From Frigoribacterium sp. ACAM 257 (GTDB taxonomy: Bacteria; Actinomycetota; Actinomycetes; Actinomycetales; Microbacteriaceae), in the NCBI RefSeq assembly GCF_007954365.1, contig NZ_VOLO01000001.1, forward strand, positions 496,001-560,000: a stretch of DNA of 64,000 bases, given 5' to 3'. The translations under genes and the position numbers were made by a program. The stretch's first letter is position 1; each line of letters opens with the position of its first letter. The notes beneath the pieces were generated by a model. That model had not been told where the DNA came from. It saw nothing but the letters and a program-made list of their open reading frames with translations, and searched no databases. Shown here in pieces: positions 18,762 to 29,285 of this stretch.

Positions 18762-18767
18762 TAAACT
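18762..18767 (+). promoter_or_regulatory. -10 box of ilvD, leaderless type
   Basis: TAAACT, then 6 nt, then the ATG of ilvD. No ribosome site upstream of the start. Confidence 0.55.
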
Positions 18768-18773
18768 CGACCC

Positions 18774-20537
18774 ATGCCCGTGAATGACAGCCAGCCGTCG
18801 GACGCAGAAGCCCGAGGCCCCGTAGACGCAGCGCCCATCGACGCAGCACCGATCGACATCAAGCCCCGCAGCCGCGTCGTCACCGACGGGGTCGAGGCCA
18901 CCACCTCGCGCGGCATGCTCCGCGCCGTCGGCATGGGCGACGAAGACTGGGACAAGCCGCAGATCGGCATCGCCAGCAGCTGGAACGAGATCACCCCCTG
19001 CAACCTGTCGCTCGACCGGCTCGCCCAGGGCGCGAAAGAGGGAGTGCACGGCGGCGGCGGCTACCCGCTGCAGTTCGGCACCGTCTCCGTCTCGGACGGC
19101 ATCTCGATGGGCCACGAGGGCATGCACTTCTCGCTCGTCTCACGAGAGGTCATCGCCGACAGCGTCGAGGTCGTCATGAACGCCGAGCGCCTCGACGGCT
19201 CGGTGCTGCTGGCCGGCTGCGACAAGTCCTTGCCCGGCATGCTGATGGCCGCCGCCCGGCTCGACCTCGCGAGCGTGTTCCTCTACGCGGGCAGCGTCGC
19301 CCCCGGGTGGGTCAAGCTCAGCGACGGCACCGAGAAGAACGTCACGATCATCGACTCGTTCGAGGCCGTCGGCGCCCACAAGGCCGGCACCATCAGCGAC
19401 GACGACCTCAAGGCCATCGAGTGCGCCATCGTGCCCGGCGAGGGCGCCTGTGGCGGCATGTACACCGCCAACACGATGGCGAGCGTGGCCGAGGCTCTCG
19501 GCATGAGCCTGCCCGGCTCGGCGTCGCCGCCCTCGGCCGACCGTCGTCGCGACTACTTCGCCCACCGCTCGGGCGAGGCCGTGGTGAACCTGCTGCGTCT
19601 CGGCATCACCACCCGCGACATCCTGACGAAGGAGGCGTTCGAGAACGCCATCGCCGTGGCCATGGCGTTCGGCGGGTCGACCAACGTCGTGCTGCACCTG
19701 CTGGCGATCGCCTACGAGGCCGAGGTCGACCTCACGATCGACGACTTCAACCGCATCGGCGACACGATCCCGCACATCGGCGACCTCAAGCCCTTCGGCA
19801 AGTACGTGATGAACGACGTCGACCGCATGGGCGGGGTGCCCGTCGTCATGAAGGCCCTGCTCGACGCGGGCCTGCTGCACGGCGACTGCCTCACCGTCAC
19901 CGGCAAGACCGTGCGGGAGAACCTCGAGGCGATCAAGCCGAAGCCGCTCGACGGCGAGGTGCTCCGCACCCTCGAGAACCCCATCCACGCGACCGGCGGG
20001 CTCACCGTGCTCAGCGGCTCGTTCGCCCCCGAGGGCGCCGTGGTCAAGACCGCGGGCTTCGACGCCTCCGTCTTCGAGGGCCCGGCCAAGGTCTTCGAGC
20101 GGGAGCGCGGCGCGATGGACGCCCTGACGGCCGGTCGCATCGAGGCGGGCGACGTCGTCGTCATCCGCTACGAGGGCCCCAAGGGCGGCCCCGGCATGCG
20201 CGAGATGCTCGCCATCACGGCGGCCATCAAGGGCGCTGGGCTCGGCAAGGATGTACTACTCTTGACGGACGGGCGATTCTCGGGCGGCACAACCGGCCTC
20301 TGCATCGGCCACATAGCACCCGAAGCGGTGGACTCCGGTCCCATCGCCTTCGTGCGTGATGGCGACCTCATCCGTGTCGACATCGCCGCTCGCTCGATCG
20401 ACCTACTCGTCGACGCCGCTGAGCTCGAGGCCCGCCGAGAAGGCTGGGCGCCCCTCCCTCCGCGCTACACCCGCGGTGTCCTCGCCAAGTACGCACGCCA
20501 GGTCCGCTCCGCGGCCGAGGGCGCAGTCACGTACTGA
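18774..20537 (+). CDS. ilvD: Dihydroxy-acid dehydratase
   Basis: Iron-sulfur dehydratase, 587 aa, third common step of valine/isoleucine synthesis. Cluster and Mg ligands are visible in [26 protein letters not shown] and [14 protein letters not shown]; the C-terminal signature is [24 protein letters not shown]. The 30-residue N-terminal extension is Ala/Pro/Asp-rich (repeat DAAPI) and probably disordered. ATG chosen because of the TAAACT box 6 nt upstream. The last 95 codons use rarer codons (GTA, CTA, TTG, ACA, ATA) than the rest of the gene. ilvB follows after 146 nt. Confidence 0.97.
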   Translation: MPVNDSQPSDAEARGPVDAAPIDAAPIDIKPRSRVVTDGVEATTSRGMLRAVGMGDEDWDKPQIGIASSWNEITPCNLSLDRLAQGAKEGVHGGGGYPLQFGTVSVSDGISMGHEGMHFSLVSREVIADSVEVVMNAERLDGSVLLAGCDKSLPGMLMAAARLDLASVFLYAGSVAPGWVKLSDGTEKNVTIIDSFEAVGAHKAGTISDDDLKAIECAIVPGEGACGGMYTANTMASVAEALGMSLPGSASPPSADRRRDYFAHRSGEAVVNLLRLGITTRDILTKEAFENAIAVAMAFGGSTNVVLHLLAIAYEAEVDLTIDDFNRIGDTIPHIGDLKPFGKYVMNDVDRMGGVPVVMKALLDAGLLHGDCLTVTGKTVRENLEAIKPKPLDGEVLRTLENPIHATGGLTVLSGSFAPEGAVVKTAGFDASVFEGPAKVFERERGAMDALTAGRIEAGDVVVIRYEGPKGGPGMREMLAITAAIKGAGLGKDVLLLTDGRFSGGTTGLCIGHIAPEAVDSGPIAFVRDGDLIRVDIAARSIDLLVDAAELEARREGWAPLPPRYTRGVLAKYARQVRSAAEGAVTY

Positions 20538-20683
20538 CCTCGTCCCGACCGGCTCGGCGCGGCACCGCCGCCCGAGCCGGCATCCGGACGGGGCGTCCGG
20601 CTCGCCGCTCCGCACAGCGCACCGCCGTCGACCGGCACCGTCGTCACCGCTCCACCACCACCACGAAGAGGGAATCGGCACTG

Positions 20684-22588
20684 ATGCCCAACGACACGAC
20701 ACCTCAGCCCGGCGCCCCCGTGCGCCCCGGCGCCCGGCCGGCCCCCGCCGCCGGCCCCACGAGCTCCGCGACGACCGCGCAGCCGGTCGTCCTCACGGGC
20801 TCCGGCGCCATCCTCAAGTCGCTCGAGCACCTCGGGGTCACCGACGTCTTCGGCCTCCCCGGCGGCGCGATCATCCCGTTCTACGACGAGCTGATGGCGT
20901 CGACCGCCATCCGCCACATCCTGGTGCGCCACGAGCAGGGCGCCGGCCACGCGGCCGAGGGCTACGCGGCGGCCTCAGGGCGGGTCGGCGTGGCGATCGC
21001 CACCTCCGGCCCCGGGGCCACCAACCTCGTCACCGCCATCGCGGACGCCTACATGGACAGCATGCCGCTGCTCGCCATCACGGGGCAGGTGTTCTCGACC
21101 CTGATGGGCACGGACGCGTTCCAGGAGGCCGACATCGTCGGCATCACGATGCCGATCACCAAGCACTCGTTCCTCGTGACGAAGCCGGAGGACATCCCGG
21201 CGACGCTCGCCGCGGCCTACCAGATCGCGAGCACCGGCCGGCCCGGCCCCGTGCTCGTCGACATCACGAAGGACGCCCAGCAGAACTCGGCGCCCTTCGT
21301 CTGGCCGCCCGTCGTCGACCTGCCCGGCTACCGGCCCGTCACGAAGGCGCACGGCAAGCAGATCGCCGCGGCGGCCCAGATGATCGCCGAGGCGAGGCAG
21401 CCCGTGTTCTACGTCGGCGGCGGAGTGATCCGCGCCGGGGCCTCGGCCGAGCTGAAGGCCCTGGTCGAGCTGACCGGCGCCCCGGTCGTCACGACCCTCA
21501 TGGCGCGCGGCGCCTTCCCCGACACCCACGCCCAGCACCTGGGGATGCCCGGCATGCACGGCACCGTCCCCGCTGTGCTCGGCCTCCAGGAGAGCGACCT
21601 GATCATCGCGCTCGGTGCCCGCTTCGACGACCGGGTGACCGGCAAGGCCGATCTCTTCGCCCCCGGCGCCAAGGTCGTCCACGTCGACATCGACCCGGCC
21701 GAGATCTCGAAGATCCGCCTGGCCGACGTCCCCATCGTCGGCGACGCCAAGGTCGTCATCCCCGACCTCGCCGCGGCGTTCGCCGAGATCCCCGCCGCCG
21801 ACCGTGCCGACACCTCGGCCTGGTGGCAGAAGCTCGAGGGGCTGCGCGAGCAGTTCCCGCTCGGCTACACCCAGCCCGACGACGGCCTGCTCTCGCCGCA
21901 GGCGGTGATCCAGCGGATCGGACAGCTGTCCGGTCCCGAGGCGATCTACGCCTCCGGCGTGGGCCAGCACCAGATGTGGGCCGCGCAGTTCATCGAGTAC
22001 GAGCGTCCGCACGCCTGGCTGAACTCGGGAGGCGCGGGCACGATGGGCTACTCGGTGCCGGCCGCGATGGGCGCCAAGGTGGCCCAGCCGGACCGCGTCG
22101 TGTGGGCCATCGACGGCGACGGCTGCTTCCAGATGACGAACCAGGAGCTCGCCACCTGCGTCATCAACGACATCCCGATCAAGGTCGCGATCATCAACAA
22201 CTCGTCGCTCGGCATGGTCCGCCAGTGGCAGACGCTCTTCTACGAGGGGCGCCACTCGTTCACCGACCTGAACACCGGCCACGAGACCCGGATGGTGCCC
22301 GACTTCGTCAAGCTCGCCGACGCGTACGGTGCCCTCGGCATCCGCGTCACGCGGGAGGACGAGATCGACGCCGCGATCCAGCTCGCGCTCGAGACGAACG
22401 ACCGCCCGGTGGTGATCGACTTCGTCGTCAGCCGCGACGCCATGGTCTGGCCGATGGTGCCCCAGGGCGTCTCCAACTCCGAGATCCAGCACGCCCGGGC
22501 CCTCGCCCCCGAGTGGGACGACGAGGCCCCCGGCACCAGCGCCTCCGACACGACCCGTGACGGCGACATGACAGGAGAGCACGCATGA
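20684..22588 (+). CDS. ilvB: Acetolactate synthase large subunit
   Basis: TPP-dependent acetohydroxyacid synthase catalytic subunit, 634 aa, first common step of branched-chain amino-acid synthesis. The order is a Pro/Ala-rich 40-residue leader, a TPP-binding N domain ([17 protein letters not shown] with catalytic Glu in [15 protein letters not shown]), a central FAD-binding-type domain, and a C-terminal PP domain with [12 protein letters not shown] and the [12 protein letters not shown] segment. ATG start with AGAGGGA upstream. The 146-nt leader after ilvD shows no convincing attenuator peptide. ATGA overlap with ilvN. Confidence 0.97.
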   Translation: MPNDTTPQPGAPVRPGARPAPAAGPTSSATTAQPVVLTGSGAILKSLEHLGVTDVFGLPGGAIIPFYDELMASTAIRHILVRHEQGAGHAAEGYAAASGRVGVAIATSGPGATNLVTAIADAYMDSMPLLAITGQVFSTLMGTDAFQEADIVGITMPITKHSFLVTKPEDIPATLAAAYQIASTGRPGPVLVDITKDAQQNSAPFVWPPVVDLPGYRPVTKAHGKQIAAAAQMIAEARQPVFYVGGGVIRAGASAELKALVELTGAPVVTTLMARGAFPDTHAQHLGMPGMHGTVPAVLGLQESDLIIALGARFDDRVTGKADLFAPGAKVVHVDIDPAEISKIRLADVPIVGDAKVVIPDLAAAFAEIPAADRADTSAWWQKLEGLREQFPLGYTQPDDGLLSPQAVIQRIGQLSGPEAIYASGVGQHQMWAAQFIEYERPHAWLNSGGAGTMGYSVPAAMGAKVAQPDRVVWAIDGDGCFQMTNQELATCVINDIPIKVAIINNSSLGMVRQWQTLFYEGRHSFTDLNTGHETRMVPDFVKLADAYGALGIRVTREDEIDAAIQLALETNDRPVVIDFVVSRDAMVWPMVPQGVSNSEIQHARALAPEWDDEAPGTSASDTTRDGDMTGEHA

Positions 22589-23094
22589 GCCACGTCCTGA
22601 GCCTCCTCGTCGAGGACAAGCCCGGTCTGCTGACCCGGGTCGCCGGGCTCTTCGCCCGCCGCGGCTTCAACATCGAGAGCCTCGCGGTCGGCAAGAGCGA
22701 GGTCGAGGGCCTCAGCCGCATCACCGTCGTCGTCGACGTCGAGGAGCTGCCGCTCGAGCAGGTGACGAAGCAGCTGAACAAGCTGATCAACGTCATCAAG
22801 ATCGTCGAGCTCGACTACTCGCAGTCGGTGCAGCGCGAGCACATGCTGATCAAGGTGCGAGTCGACGCCACCACCCGGTCGCAGGTGCTCGAGGCCGTCA
22901 CGCTCTTCCGCGCGTCCGTGGTCGATGTCTCTACGGACTCGCTCGTGATCGAGGTCACCGGCGACACCGGCAAGACGACGGCGCTGTTGCGCGTGCTCGA
23001 GCCCTACGGCATCCGCGAGATCTCGCAGTCCGGCCTGCTGGCCATCGGCCGCGGCTCGAAGGCGATCACCGACCGGGTCCCCAAGGCCCAGTGA
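22585..23094 (+). CDS. ilvN: Acetolactate synthase regulatory subunit
   Basis: Small subunit of acetohydroxyacid synthase, 169 aa. The N-terminal ACT domain ([34 protein letters not shown]) binds valine for feedback control; the second half is the conserved ALS-SS C domain ([20 protein letters not shown], [21 protein letters not shown]). ATG overlaps the ilvB stop by 4 nt, matching 1:1 production of subunits. ilvC follows 75 nt downstream. Confidence 0.97.
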   Translation: MSHVLSLLVEDKPGLLTRVAGLFARRGFNIESLAVGKSEVEGLSRITVVVDVEELPLEQVTKQLNKLINVIKIVELDYSQSVQREHMLIKVRVDATTRSQVLEAVTLFRASVVDVSTDSLVIEVTGDTGKTTALLRVLEPYGIREISQSGLLAIGRGSKAITDRVPKAQ

Positions 23095-24195
<1,101 letters not shown>

Positions 24196-24214
24196 CCACC
24201 CCCTCTCCACCCGC

Positions 24215-24246
24215 AGGGGCCCCTCTCCATCCGGAGAGGGGCCCCT
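24215..24246 (+). terminator. Terminator of the ilv operon
   Basis: Perfect 14-bp stem (24215-24228 with 24233-24246), 4-nt loop ATCC, starting 20 nt after the ilvC stop. The arm includes GGGGCCCCTCTCC. Confidence 0.85.
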
Positions 24247-24276
24247 CGGCCGTCCGGGGCTCTCGGGCGCTCGTGG

Positions 24277-24282
24277 CATGAT
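24277..24282 (+). promoter_or_regulatory. Possible -10 box of mtlD, leaderless type
   Basis: CATGAT, 7 nt before the ATG of mtlD, with no ribosome site between. Confidence 0.4.
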
Positions 24283-24289
24283 CTAGGGC

Positions 24290-25429
24290 ATGGCAGCGAG
24301 CAAGAAGGCAGTGCACTTCGGTGCGGGGAACATCGGTCGGGGCTTCGTGGCGCAGTTCCTGCACGCGAGCGGCTACGAGGTCGTGTTCGCCGACGTCGCC
24401 GACGAGCTGATCGGCCTGCTGCAGCGGCAGCCGTCGTTCGAGGTGCACGAGGTCGGCGAAGAGAGCCGCACCAACGTCGTCGACGGCTACCGAGCGATCA
24501 ACAGCCGGACCGACGAGGAGGCGCTGGTCGCCGAGATCGCGACCGCCGACGTCGTCACCACGGCCGTGGGCGCCCGCATCCTCCCGTTCGTCGCCCCGGT
24601 GATCGCCCGGGGGCTCGCTGCGCGGGACGCCTCCCTGGCGCCCCTCGCCGTCATCGCGTGCGAGAACGCCATCAACGCCACCGACTCCCTGGCCGAGGCC
24701 GTGCGCCAGGCCGACCCGGCCGACAACGCCGTCTTCGCCAACTGCGCCATCGACCGCATCGTCCCCGAGCAGGCCGCCGGCTCGCTCGACGTCACGATCG
24801 AGTCGTTCTTCGAGTGGGTCGTCGAGAGTGCGCCCTTCGGCGCCGACCGCCCCGACATCGCCGGCGTCACCTGGGTCGACGACCTGGCGCCCTTCATCGA
24901 GCGCAAGCTCTTCACGGTCAACACCGCCCACGCGGCCGCTGCTTACCACGGCTTCTCGCGCGGCCTCGACAGCATCCGCGAGGCACTGGCCGACGAGGCC
25001 GTGCTGGCCGAGGTCCGCGGCGCGCTCCGCGAGACCACCGAGCTGCTCGTCGCCAAGCACGACCTCGACCTCGACGAGCAGCAGGCCTACGTCGAGAAGA
25101 ACCTCGTGCGCATCTCGAACCCGCACCTGCCCGACACGACCGAGCGAGTGGGCCGCGGCCCTCTTCGCAAGCTCAGCCGCCACGAGCGATTCGTCGGCCC
25201 GGCGACGCAGCTCGCCGAGCGCGGCCTGGGCCATGACGCCCTCGTCCGCGCCGTCCGTGCGGCACTCGACTTCGACGTGCCCGACGACGCCGAGAGCGTC
25301 GAGCTGCAGGCGCTGCTGACCTCGGGCCTCCCCGACGCCGAGCTGACGGTGACGCTGACCGGCGTCGAGCAGGGCCATCCGCTGTTCCCGGCCCTGTTGG
25401 AGGCGGTCTCGTCGAAGACGGCGGCATGA
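24290..25429 (+). CDS. mtlD: Mannitol-1-phosphate 5-dehydrogenase
   Basis: NAD-dependent polyol-phosphate dehydrogenase, 379 aa, converting mannitol-1-phosphate to fructose-6-phosphate. Rossmann motif HFGAGNIGRGFVAQFL at residues about 10-25; conserved middle segment ACENAINATD; substrate-site KLFTVNTAHAAAAYHG and a C-terminal mannitol dehydrogenase domain. Length is typical for MtlD (about 380). No mannitol PTS genes are present in the window, so it may take internally made or separately imported mannitol phosphate. The stop overlaps the next gene's ATG by 4 nt. Confidence 0.93.
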   Translation: MAASKKAVHFGAGNIGRGFVAQFLHASGYEVVFADVADELIGLLQRQPSFEVHEVGEESRTNVVDGYRAINSRTDEEALVAEIATADVVTTAVGARILPFVAPVIARGLAARDASLAPLAVIACENAINATDSLAEAVRQADPADNAVFANCAIDRIVPEQAAGSLDVTIESFFEWVVESAPFGADRPDIAGVTWVDDLAPFIERKLFTVNTAHAAAAYHGFSRGLDSIREALADEAVLAEVRGALRETTELLVAKHDLDLDEQQAYVEKNLVRISNPHLPDTTERVGRGPLRKLSRHERFVGPATQLAERGLGHDALVRAVRAALDFDVPDDAESVELQALLTSGLPDAELTVTLTGVEQGHPLFPALLEAVSSKTAA

Positions 25430-25893
25430 CCGATCCGTCCCCGGCACGTCGCGAGCACGACGAGGCACACGACCTCGACGAGCACGACGACGACGCCCTC
25501 AGCTGGGGCGACGAACGCGACGCCAGCCACGTCGAGGGCCCCGCGCCCGCTGCGGCGTCCGGCACCGAGGCCGACGACGAGCTCGACGGGGGCATGAGCA
25601 GCGCCTCCCTCGTGGGCCACGGCGTCTTCGGCGGCGTCGCGCTGCTGTCGTGCGTCGGGTGGCTCGTCTCGCGAGACCAGTTCCTGACGTCCTTCGGAGG
25701 GACTGCCGTCGACCACCTCCAGACCGCCCTGTGGCTGCTCGGGGTCGCGCTCGCGATCGTCGCCCCCGCGGTGTGGTTCGTGACCACGATCCTGCTGGTG
25801 CCGCAGTCGCGGTCGTCGCGGCGCCTCCTCGTGTTCGCGATCGGCGCGGTGGCACTGGCACCGTGGCCCCTGGTGATCGGAGGAGGCGCGTGA
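25426..25893 (+). CDS. Membrane protein with acidic N-terminal domain (155 aa)
   Basis: Not a family I can name. Residues 1-60 are hydrophilic and very acidic with His (HDEAHDLDEHDDDALSWGDERDASHVEG); three hydrophobic helices follow (HGVFGGVALLSCVGWLV, LQTALWLLGVALAIVAPAVWFVTTILLV, LLVFAIGAVALAPWPLVIGG). ATG overlaps the mtlD stop, and its own stop overlaps the next membrane gene, so it belongs to a three-gene unit. No catalytic motif seen. Confidence 0.78.
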   Translation: MTDPSPARREHDEAHDLDEHDDDALSWGDERDASHVEGPAPAAASGTEADDELDGGMSSASLVGHGVFGGVALLSCVGWLVSRDQFLTSFGGTAVDHLQTALWLLGVALAIVAPAVWFVTTILLVPQSRSSRRLLVFAIGAVALAPWPLVIGGGA

Positions 25894-26291
25894 CCGCCCG
25901 CGAGACCGGCCCGGTCACGCACACGGCCGGCGGCACCACGGCCCCTCGTCGTCGTCGCCCCCGGGTCGCCTTCGTCGTGGTCGCCGTCGTCGCCGCGCTC
26001 TTCTTCGCCTACGACCTGTACGAGGCGATCACGAACCTCGTGCTCGTGCCGCAGGACGTCCGTTACCAGAACAACGAGTTCTTCGACGAGGTCGGGGTGG
26101 ACGGCCTCGCCGCCACGCCGCCGTGGGCCGCGCTCGTCGCCAACGTGCTGCTGCCGGTCGTCGCCTGGGGCGGTGCGCTCCTCGTCGCGCGCAGGCGGCC
26201 CCTCTGGCAGGTCGTGCTCGCCTTCGTCGCGGGGCTGGCGCTCGTCGGCTCCGTGTCGCTCACGATCACGGCGTACGTCCTCAGCATCTGA
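25890..26291 (+). CDS. Small membrane protein (133 aa)
   Basis: Unrecognised membrane protein. GTG start (25890) with GGAGGAGG 8 nt upstream, overlapping the preceding stop. After a basic N-terminus (APRRRRPRV) there are three helices: VAFVVVAVVAALFFAYDLYEAI, ALVANVLLPVVAWGGALLVARR, and VVLAFVAGLALVGSVSLTITAYVL. The loop VPQDVRYQNNEFFDEVGVDG is probably extracytoplasmic. Same size class and topology as the upstream partner, suggesting a heteromeric membrane pair (inference). Confidence 0.76.
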   Translation: MTARETGPVTHTAGGTTAPRRRRPRVAFVVVAVVAALFFAYDLYEAITNLVLVPQDVRYQNNEFFDEVGVDGLAATPPWAALVANVLLPVVAWGGALLVARRRPLWQVVLAFVAGLALVGSVSLTITAYVLSI

Positions 26292-26382
26292 CCCGACCTG
26301 CACCGGTGCGCCCCCTGGCGAGGGCGCCGAGGGCAGACGCGGGGCGGGGCGTCATGTGCGCGTCATGCGCCGCCTGAGTCGA

Positions 26383-26388
26383 TAGAGT
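26383..26388 (+). promoter_or_regulatory. Possible -10 box of serA
   Basis: TAGAGT, 69 nt before the serA start in the 166-nt gap after the membrane protein genes. No clear -35. Confidence 0.4.
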
Positions 26389-26457
26389 GCACAGCAGCCG
26401 CGCCCACGGCGCGTCGCGGCGTTCACCCCAGACCCCTCTCGTTAGGACATCGTCTCC

Positions 26458-28047
26458 GTGGCCAAGCCCGTCGTGCTGATCGCAGAAGAACTCTCACCCG
26501 CCACCGTCGAGGCCCTCGGCCCCGACTTCGACGTCCGGTCCGTGGACGGCACCGATCGTCCCGCGCTGCTCTCGGCCCTCGCGGGGGCCGACGCGGTGCT
26601 CGTCCGCTCGGCGACGCAGCTCGACGCCGAGGCCATCGCCGCCGCTCCCGGCCTGAAGGTGATCGCCCGTGCGGGCGTCGGGCTCGACAACGTCGACATC
26701 AAGGCGGCCACGACGGCCGGCGTCATGGTGGTCAACGCGCCGACCTCGAACATCATCTCCGCGGCCGAGCTCACGGTCGGCCACATCCTCAGCCTCGCGC
26801 GCCACATCCCCGCGGCGCACTCCGCCCTGGCGCAGGGCCAGTGGAAGCGCTCGAAGTACACGGGCGTCGAGCTGTTCGAGAAGACGGTGGGCATCGTCGG
26901 CCTCGGGCGCATCGGCGCGCTGATCACCGCGCGGCTGCAGGCCTTCGGCGTGAACGTCGTCGCGTACGACCCCTACGTCACCCCGGCCCGAGCCCAGCAG
27001 CTCGGCGTCACGCTGCTCTCGCTCGACGAGCTGCTCGCCACCGCGGACTTCGTCACCATCCACATGCCGAAGACGGCGGAGACGACCGGCATGATCGGCC
27101 TCGAGCAGATGAAGGCCATGAAGCCCACCGCCTTCGTCGTCAACGTCGCGCGCGGCGGCCTGATCGACGAGGACGACCTCTACACGGCGCTCACCACGGG
27201 CGAGATCGCCGGTGCGGGCCTCGACGTCTTCGTGTCGGAGCCTCCCGTCGACCAGAAGCTGCTCGGCCTCGAGAACGTCGTCGTCACCCCGCACCTCGGC
27301 GCCTCGACCGACGAGGCTCAGGAGAAGGCGGGCGTCTCGGTCGCCCGCTCGGTGCGCCTCGCCCTCGGCGGCGAGCTCGTGCCCGACGCGGTCAACGTCG
27401 CAGGCGGGGTCATCGACCCCTACGTGCGCCCCGGCATCCCGCTGCTCGAGAAGATCGGCCAGGTCTTCGCGGCCCTCGCCGACTCGCCCCTGACCAGCGT
27501 CGACGTCGAGGTCCGCGGCGACCTCGTCGAGTACGACGTCAGCGTCCTCAAGCTCGCGGCGCTCAAGGGCATCTTCACGAACATCGTCAGCGAGTCGGTC
27601 AGCTACGTGAACGCGCCGCTGCTGGCGGAGCAGCGCGGCATCACCGTGCGCCTGCTCACCGACCCCACGAGCGAGGAGTACCGCAACGTCCTCACCGTCC
27701 GCGGCTCGCTCGCCGACGGCGGCCAGATCTCGGTCTCGGGCACCCTGACGGGCACCAAGCAGGTCGAGAAGATCGTCGAGATCAACGGCTACGACGTCGA
27801 GGTCCCGATCGCGGCCCACCACCTCGTCATGGTCTACGGCGACCGCCCGGGCATCGTCGCCGTCTACGGCAAGGAGTTCGGCGACGCCGGCATCAACATC
27901 GCCGGCATGCAGATCGCCCGTCGCAGCGCAGGGGGCCAGGCCCTCAGCGTCCTCACGATCGACAGCCCCGCGCCCGACGAGCTGCTCGAGAAGGTCCGCA
28001 CGGCGATCGACGCCGAGCTGCTCCGCGAGATCGACGTCACGCTGTAG
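26458..28047 (+). CDS. serA: D-3-phosphoglycerate dehydrogenase
   Basis: First enzyme of serine synthesis, 529 aa, the long type with an allosteric domain and ACT domain. Substrate/NAD lobes: ARAGVGLDNVDIKAAT, the Rossmann GLGRIGALITARL, VNVARGGLIDEDDLY with catalytic Arg, and the HLGASTDEAQ segment with catalytic His. After about residue 315 comes the ASB domain, then a C-terminal ACT domain (HHLVMVYGDRPGIVAVYGKEFGDAGINIAGMQIAR) for serine feedback. GTG start chosen to keep the N-terminal MAKPVVLIAEELSPATVEAL. A two-way hairpin follows. Confidence 0.97.
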   Translation: MAKPVVLIAEELSPATVEALGPDFDVRSVDGTDRPALLSALAGADAVLVRSATQLDAEAIAAAPGLKVIARAGVGLDNVDIKAATTAGVMVVNAPTSNIISAAELTVGHILSLARHIPAAHSALAQGQWKRSKYTGVELFEKTVGIVGLGRIGALITARLQAFGVNVVAYDPYVTPARAQQLGVTLLSLDELLATADFVTIHMPKTAETTGMIGLEQMKAMKPTAFVVNVARGGLIDEDDLYTALTTGEIAGAGLDVFVSEPPVDQKLLGLENVVVTPHLGASTDEAQEKAGVSVARSVRLALGGELVPDAVNVAGGVIDPYVRPGIPLLEKIGQVFAALADSPLTSVDVEVRGDLVEYDVSVLKLAALKGIFTNIVSESVSYVNAPLLAEQRGITVRLLTDPTSEEYRNVLTVRGSLADGGQISVSGTLTGTKQVEKIVEINGYDVEVPIAAHHLVMVYGDRPGIVAVYGKEFGDAGINIAGMQIARRSAGGQALSVLTIDSPAPDELLEKVRTAIDAELLREIDVTL

Positions 28048-28084
28048 CGCTGCCCGCGCTGCCCGCGCGCCCCGCGCGACGCGG

Positions 28085-28126
28085 CGACGCCCCGGTGCCG
28101 GTCCTGTGACCGACGCCGGGGCGTCG
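28085..28126. terminator. Bidirectional terminator between serA and the MBL-fold gene
   Basis: Stem 28085-28095 pairs with 28116-28126 (11 bp, GACGCCCCGG type), capped by a second small hairpin CGGTC/GACCG. It lies between convergent genes. Confidence 0.75.
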
Positions 28127-28155
28127 TGCTGTGTGCGGGGTGCTGTGCCCTGCGC

Positions 28156-28791
28156 CTAGAGCTCGATCGACTCGTGGGCGGCGAGCTGGACGGCGTCGCC
28201 GCCGACGGACTGCGCGCTCGCCTTCATACGATCGAAGTGCATCGCGAGGCCCGGGCCGGACAGGGTCTGCTCGTGCGTCGGGAACGCCAGCTTCGGCTTC
28301 ACCGCCGCGACGTAGTCGATGACCTCGGACACCTTGAGCCACGGGGCGCCGACCGGCGTCGCCAGGGTCTCGACCGGCACGCCCGGCACGGTGAACTGGT
28401 CGCCCGGGTAGAACAGCGAGCCGTTGACCATGACGCCGACGTTGTCGATGACGGGGATGCTCTCGTGGATCACTGCGTGCCGCGTCCCGTGGAACGACAG
28501 GCTGAAGGGCCCGGCCTCGACCGTGTCGCCGTCGGTGACCACGTGGACCTCGAACCCGTCGGCCGCGTCCGCGACGCCCTGCGGGCCGTACAGGACCGCG
28601 TCGGGGTTCGTCTCGCGGAGGTGGGCGAGCTGGTCGGGCGTCCAGTGGTCGGCGTGCTCGTGGGTCACGACGACGGCGTCGACGTCGTGCAGGTCGACCA
28701 GGGGAGCGGTGAACGAGCCAGGGTCGATGACGAGCTTGCGCCCGTCCTTCTCGACGACGAGGCAGGCGTGTTCGAGTTTCGTGAGGCGCAT
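28156..28791 (-). CDS. MBL-fold metallo-hydrolase
   Basis: Metallo-beta-lactamase-superfamily hydrolase, 211 aa. Metal motif THEHADHW at residues 43-50 (H44, H46, D48, H49), later ligands in the GTRHAVIHE, YPGDQF and FPTHEQT segments. It lacks a signal peptide, so it is cytosolic. Substrate unknown. The ATG at 28791 is chosen over upstream in-frame starts because the family begins with MRLTKLEHACLVVE and a TACAGT box sits 7 nt before it. It is divergent from tRNA-Glu. Confidence 0.85.
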   Translation of the reverse strand: MRLTKLEHACLVVEKDGRKLVIDPGSFTAPLVDLHDVDAVVVTHEHADHWTPDQLAHLRETNPDAVLYGPQGVADAADGFEVHVVTDGDTVEAGPFSLSFHGTRHAVIHESIPVIDNVGVMVNGSLFYPGDQFTVPGVPVETLATPVGAPWLKVSEVIDYVAAVKPKLAFPTHEQTLSGPGLAMHFDRMKASAQSVGGDAVQLAAHESIEL

Positions 28792-28798
28792 GGGGCCG

Positions 28799-28804
28799 AC
28801 TGTA
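28799..28804 (-). promoter_or_regulatory. -10 box of the MBL-fold gene, leaderless type
   Basis: TACAGT on the minus strand (28804-28799), 7 nt before the ATG. No ribosome site. Confidence 0.5.
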
Positions 28805-28900
28805 CGCCCGTGGGCGCTACCGATGACCCCTGTCGCGCCCGCCTCCTGCCTGCTCTTGCCGCCCTTGCGGGATGCCTGCGACACGCGGAGCGGCCCCGAT

Positions 28901-28930
28901 TTGTGACCGGCTCGACAGCTGTGGCATACT
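28901..28930 (+). promoter_or_regulatory. Promoter of tRNA-Glu
   Basis: TTGTGA (-35) and CATACT (-10), 18-bp spacer, ending 17 nt before the tRNA 5' end. Confidence 0.65.
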
Positions 28931-28947
28931 CGACGAGTTGCAAATAC

Positions 28948-29023
28948 GGCCCCATCGTATAGCGGCCTAGTACGTCGCCCTCTCACGGCGGTAACACGGG
29001 TTCGAATCCCGTTGGGGTCACCA
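28948..29023 (+). tRNA. tRNA-Glu (anticodon CTC)
   Basis: 76-nt tRNA with encoded CCA. Acceptor GGCCCCA pairs with TGGGGTC (one G-U), discriminator A. Anticodon loop CTCTCAC gives anticodon CTC; the anticodon stem starts with a U-G pair. T arm is CGGGTTCGAATCCCG. The anticodon reads GAG, the frequent Glu codon of this genome. A strong terminator follows 5 nt downstream, so it is monocistronic. Confidence 0.97.
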
Positions 29024-29027
29024 TCAC

Positions 29028-29058
29028 GAAACCGCCCGGCTCTCAGCCGGGCGGTTTC
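29028..29058 (+). terminator. Terminator of tRNA-Glu
   Basis: Perfect 14-bp stem GAAACCGCCCGGCT / AGCCGGGCGGTTTC with a 3-nt loop. The stem's 3' end provides the only T run. Confidence 0.9.
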
Positions 29059-29211
29059 GTCGTTCGGGGGCACGATCCGCCAGCCGAGACGCCGACCTGA
29101 CCCTCGCCTCCGGCTGGCCCCTCTGGCGAGTGGTCAGTTGCCGTCCTCCCGGCGCCGCGACGGAACCGTACGCGACCACTCGGCGCGGAGCAGCGCGGCC
29201 CGGACGGGAAC

Positions 29212-29245
29212 GGCCCCGGCGACGTCGGGTGACGTCGCCGGGGCC
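29212..29245 (-). terminator. Terminator of the sugar ABC transporter operon
   Basis: Perfect 15-bp stem (29212-29226 with 29231-29245) and 4-nt loop, about 40 nt past the last permease stop. The 29059-29285 gap holds nothing else I can name, apart from a 9-nt inverted repeat CGAGTGGTC (29127-29135 / 29174-29182). Confidence 0.85.
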
Positions 29246-29285
29246 TTCCCGCCAGCAGGCAGGTCGAGCGCCGCAGGCGGGCGAT

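Noticed and set aside
20262-20290. Internal promoter in ilvD (TTGACG)
   Set aside because: No -10-like hexamer appears at 16-19 nt spacing.
20538-20683. Branched-chain amino-acid attenuator before ilvB
   Set aside because: I found no short frame rich in Leu/Ile/Val codons followed by alternative hairpins; the leader has only His-like CAC runs.
28948-29060. Integration site at tRNA-Glu
   Set aside because: No duplicated tRNA 3' end, integrase or foreign island lies next to it; the flanking genes look like ordinary chromosome.
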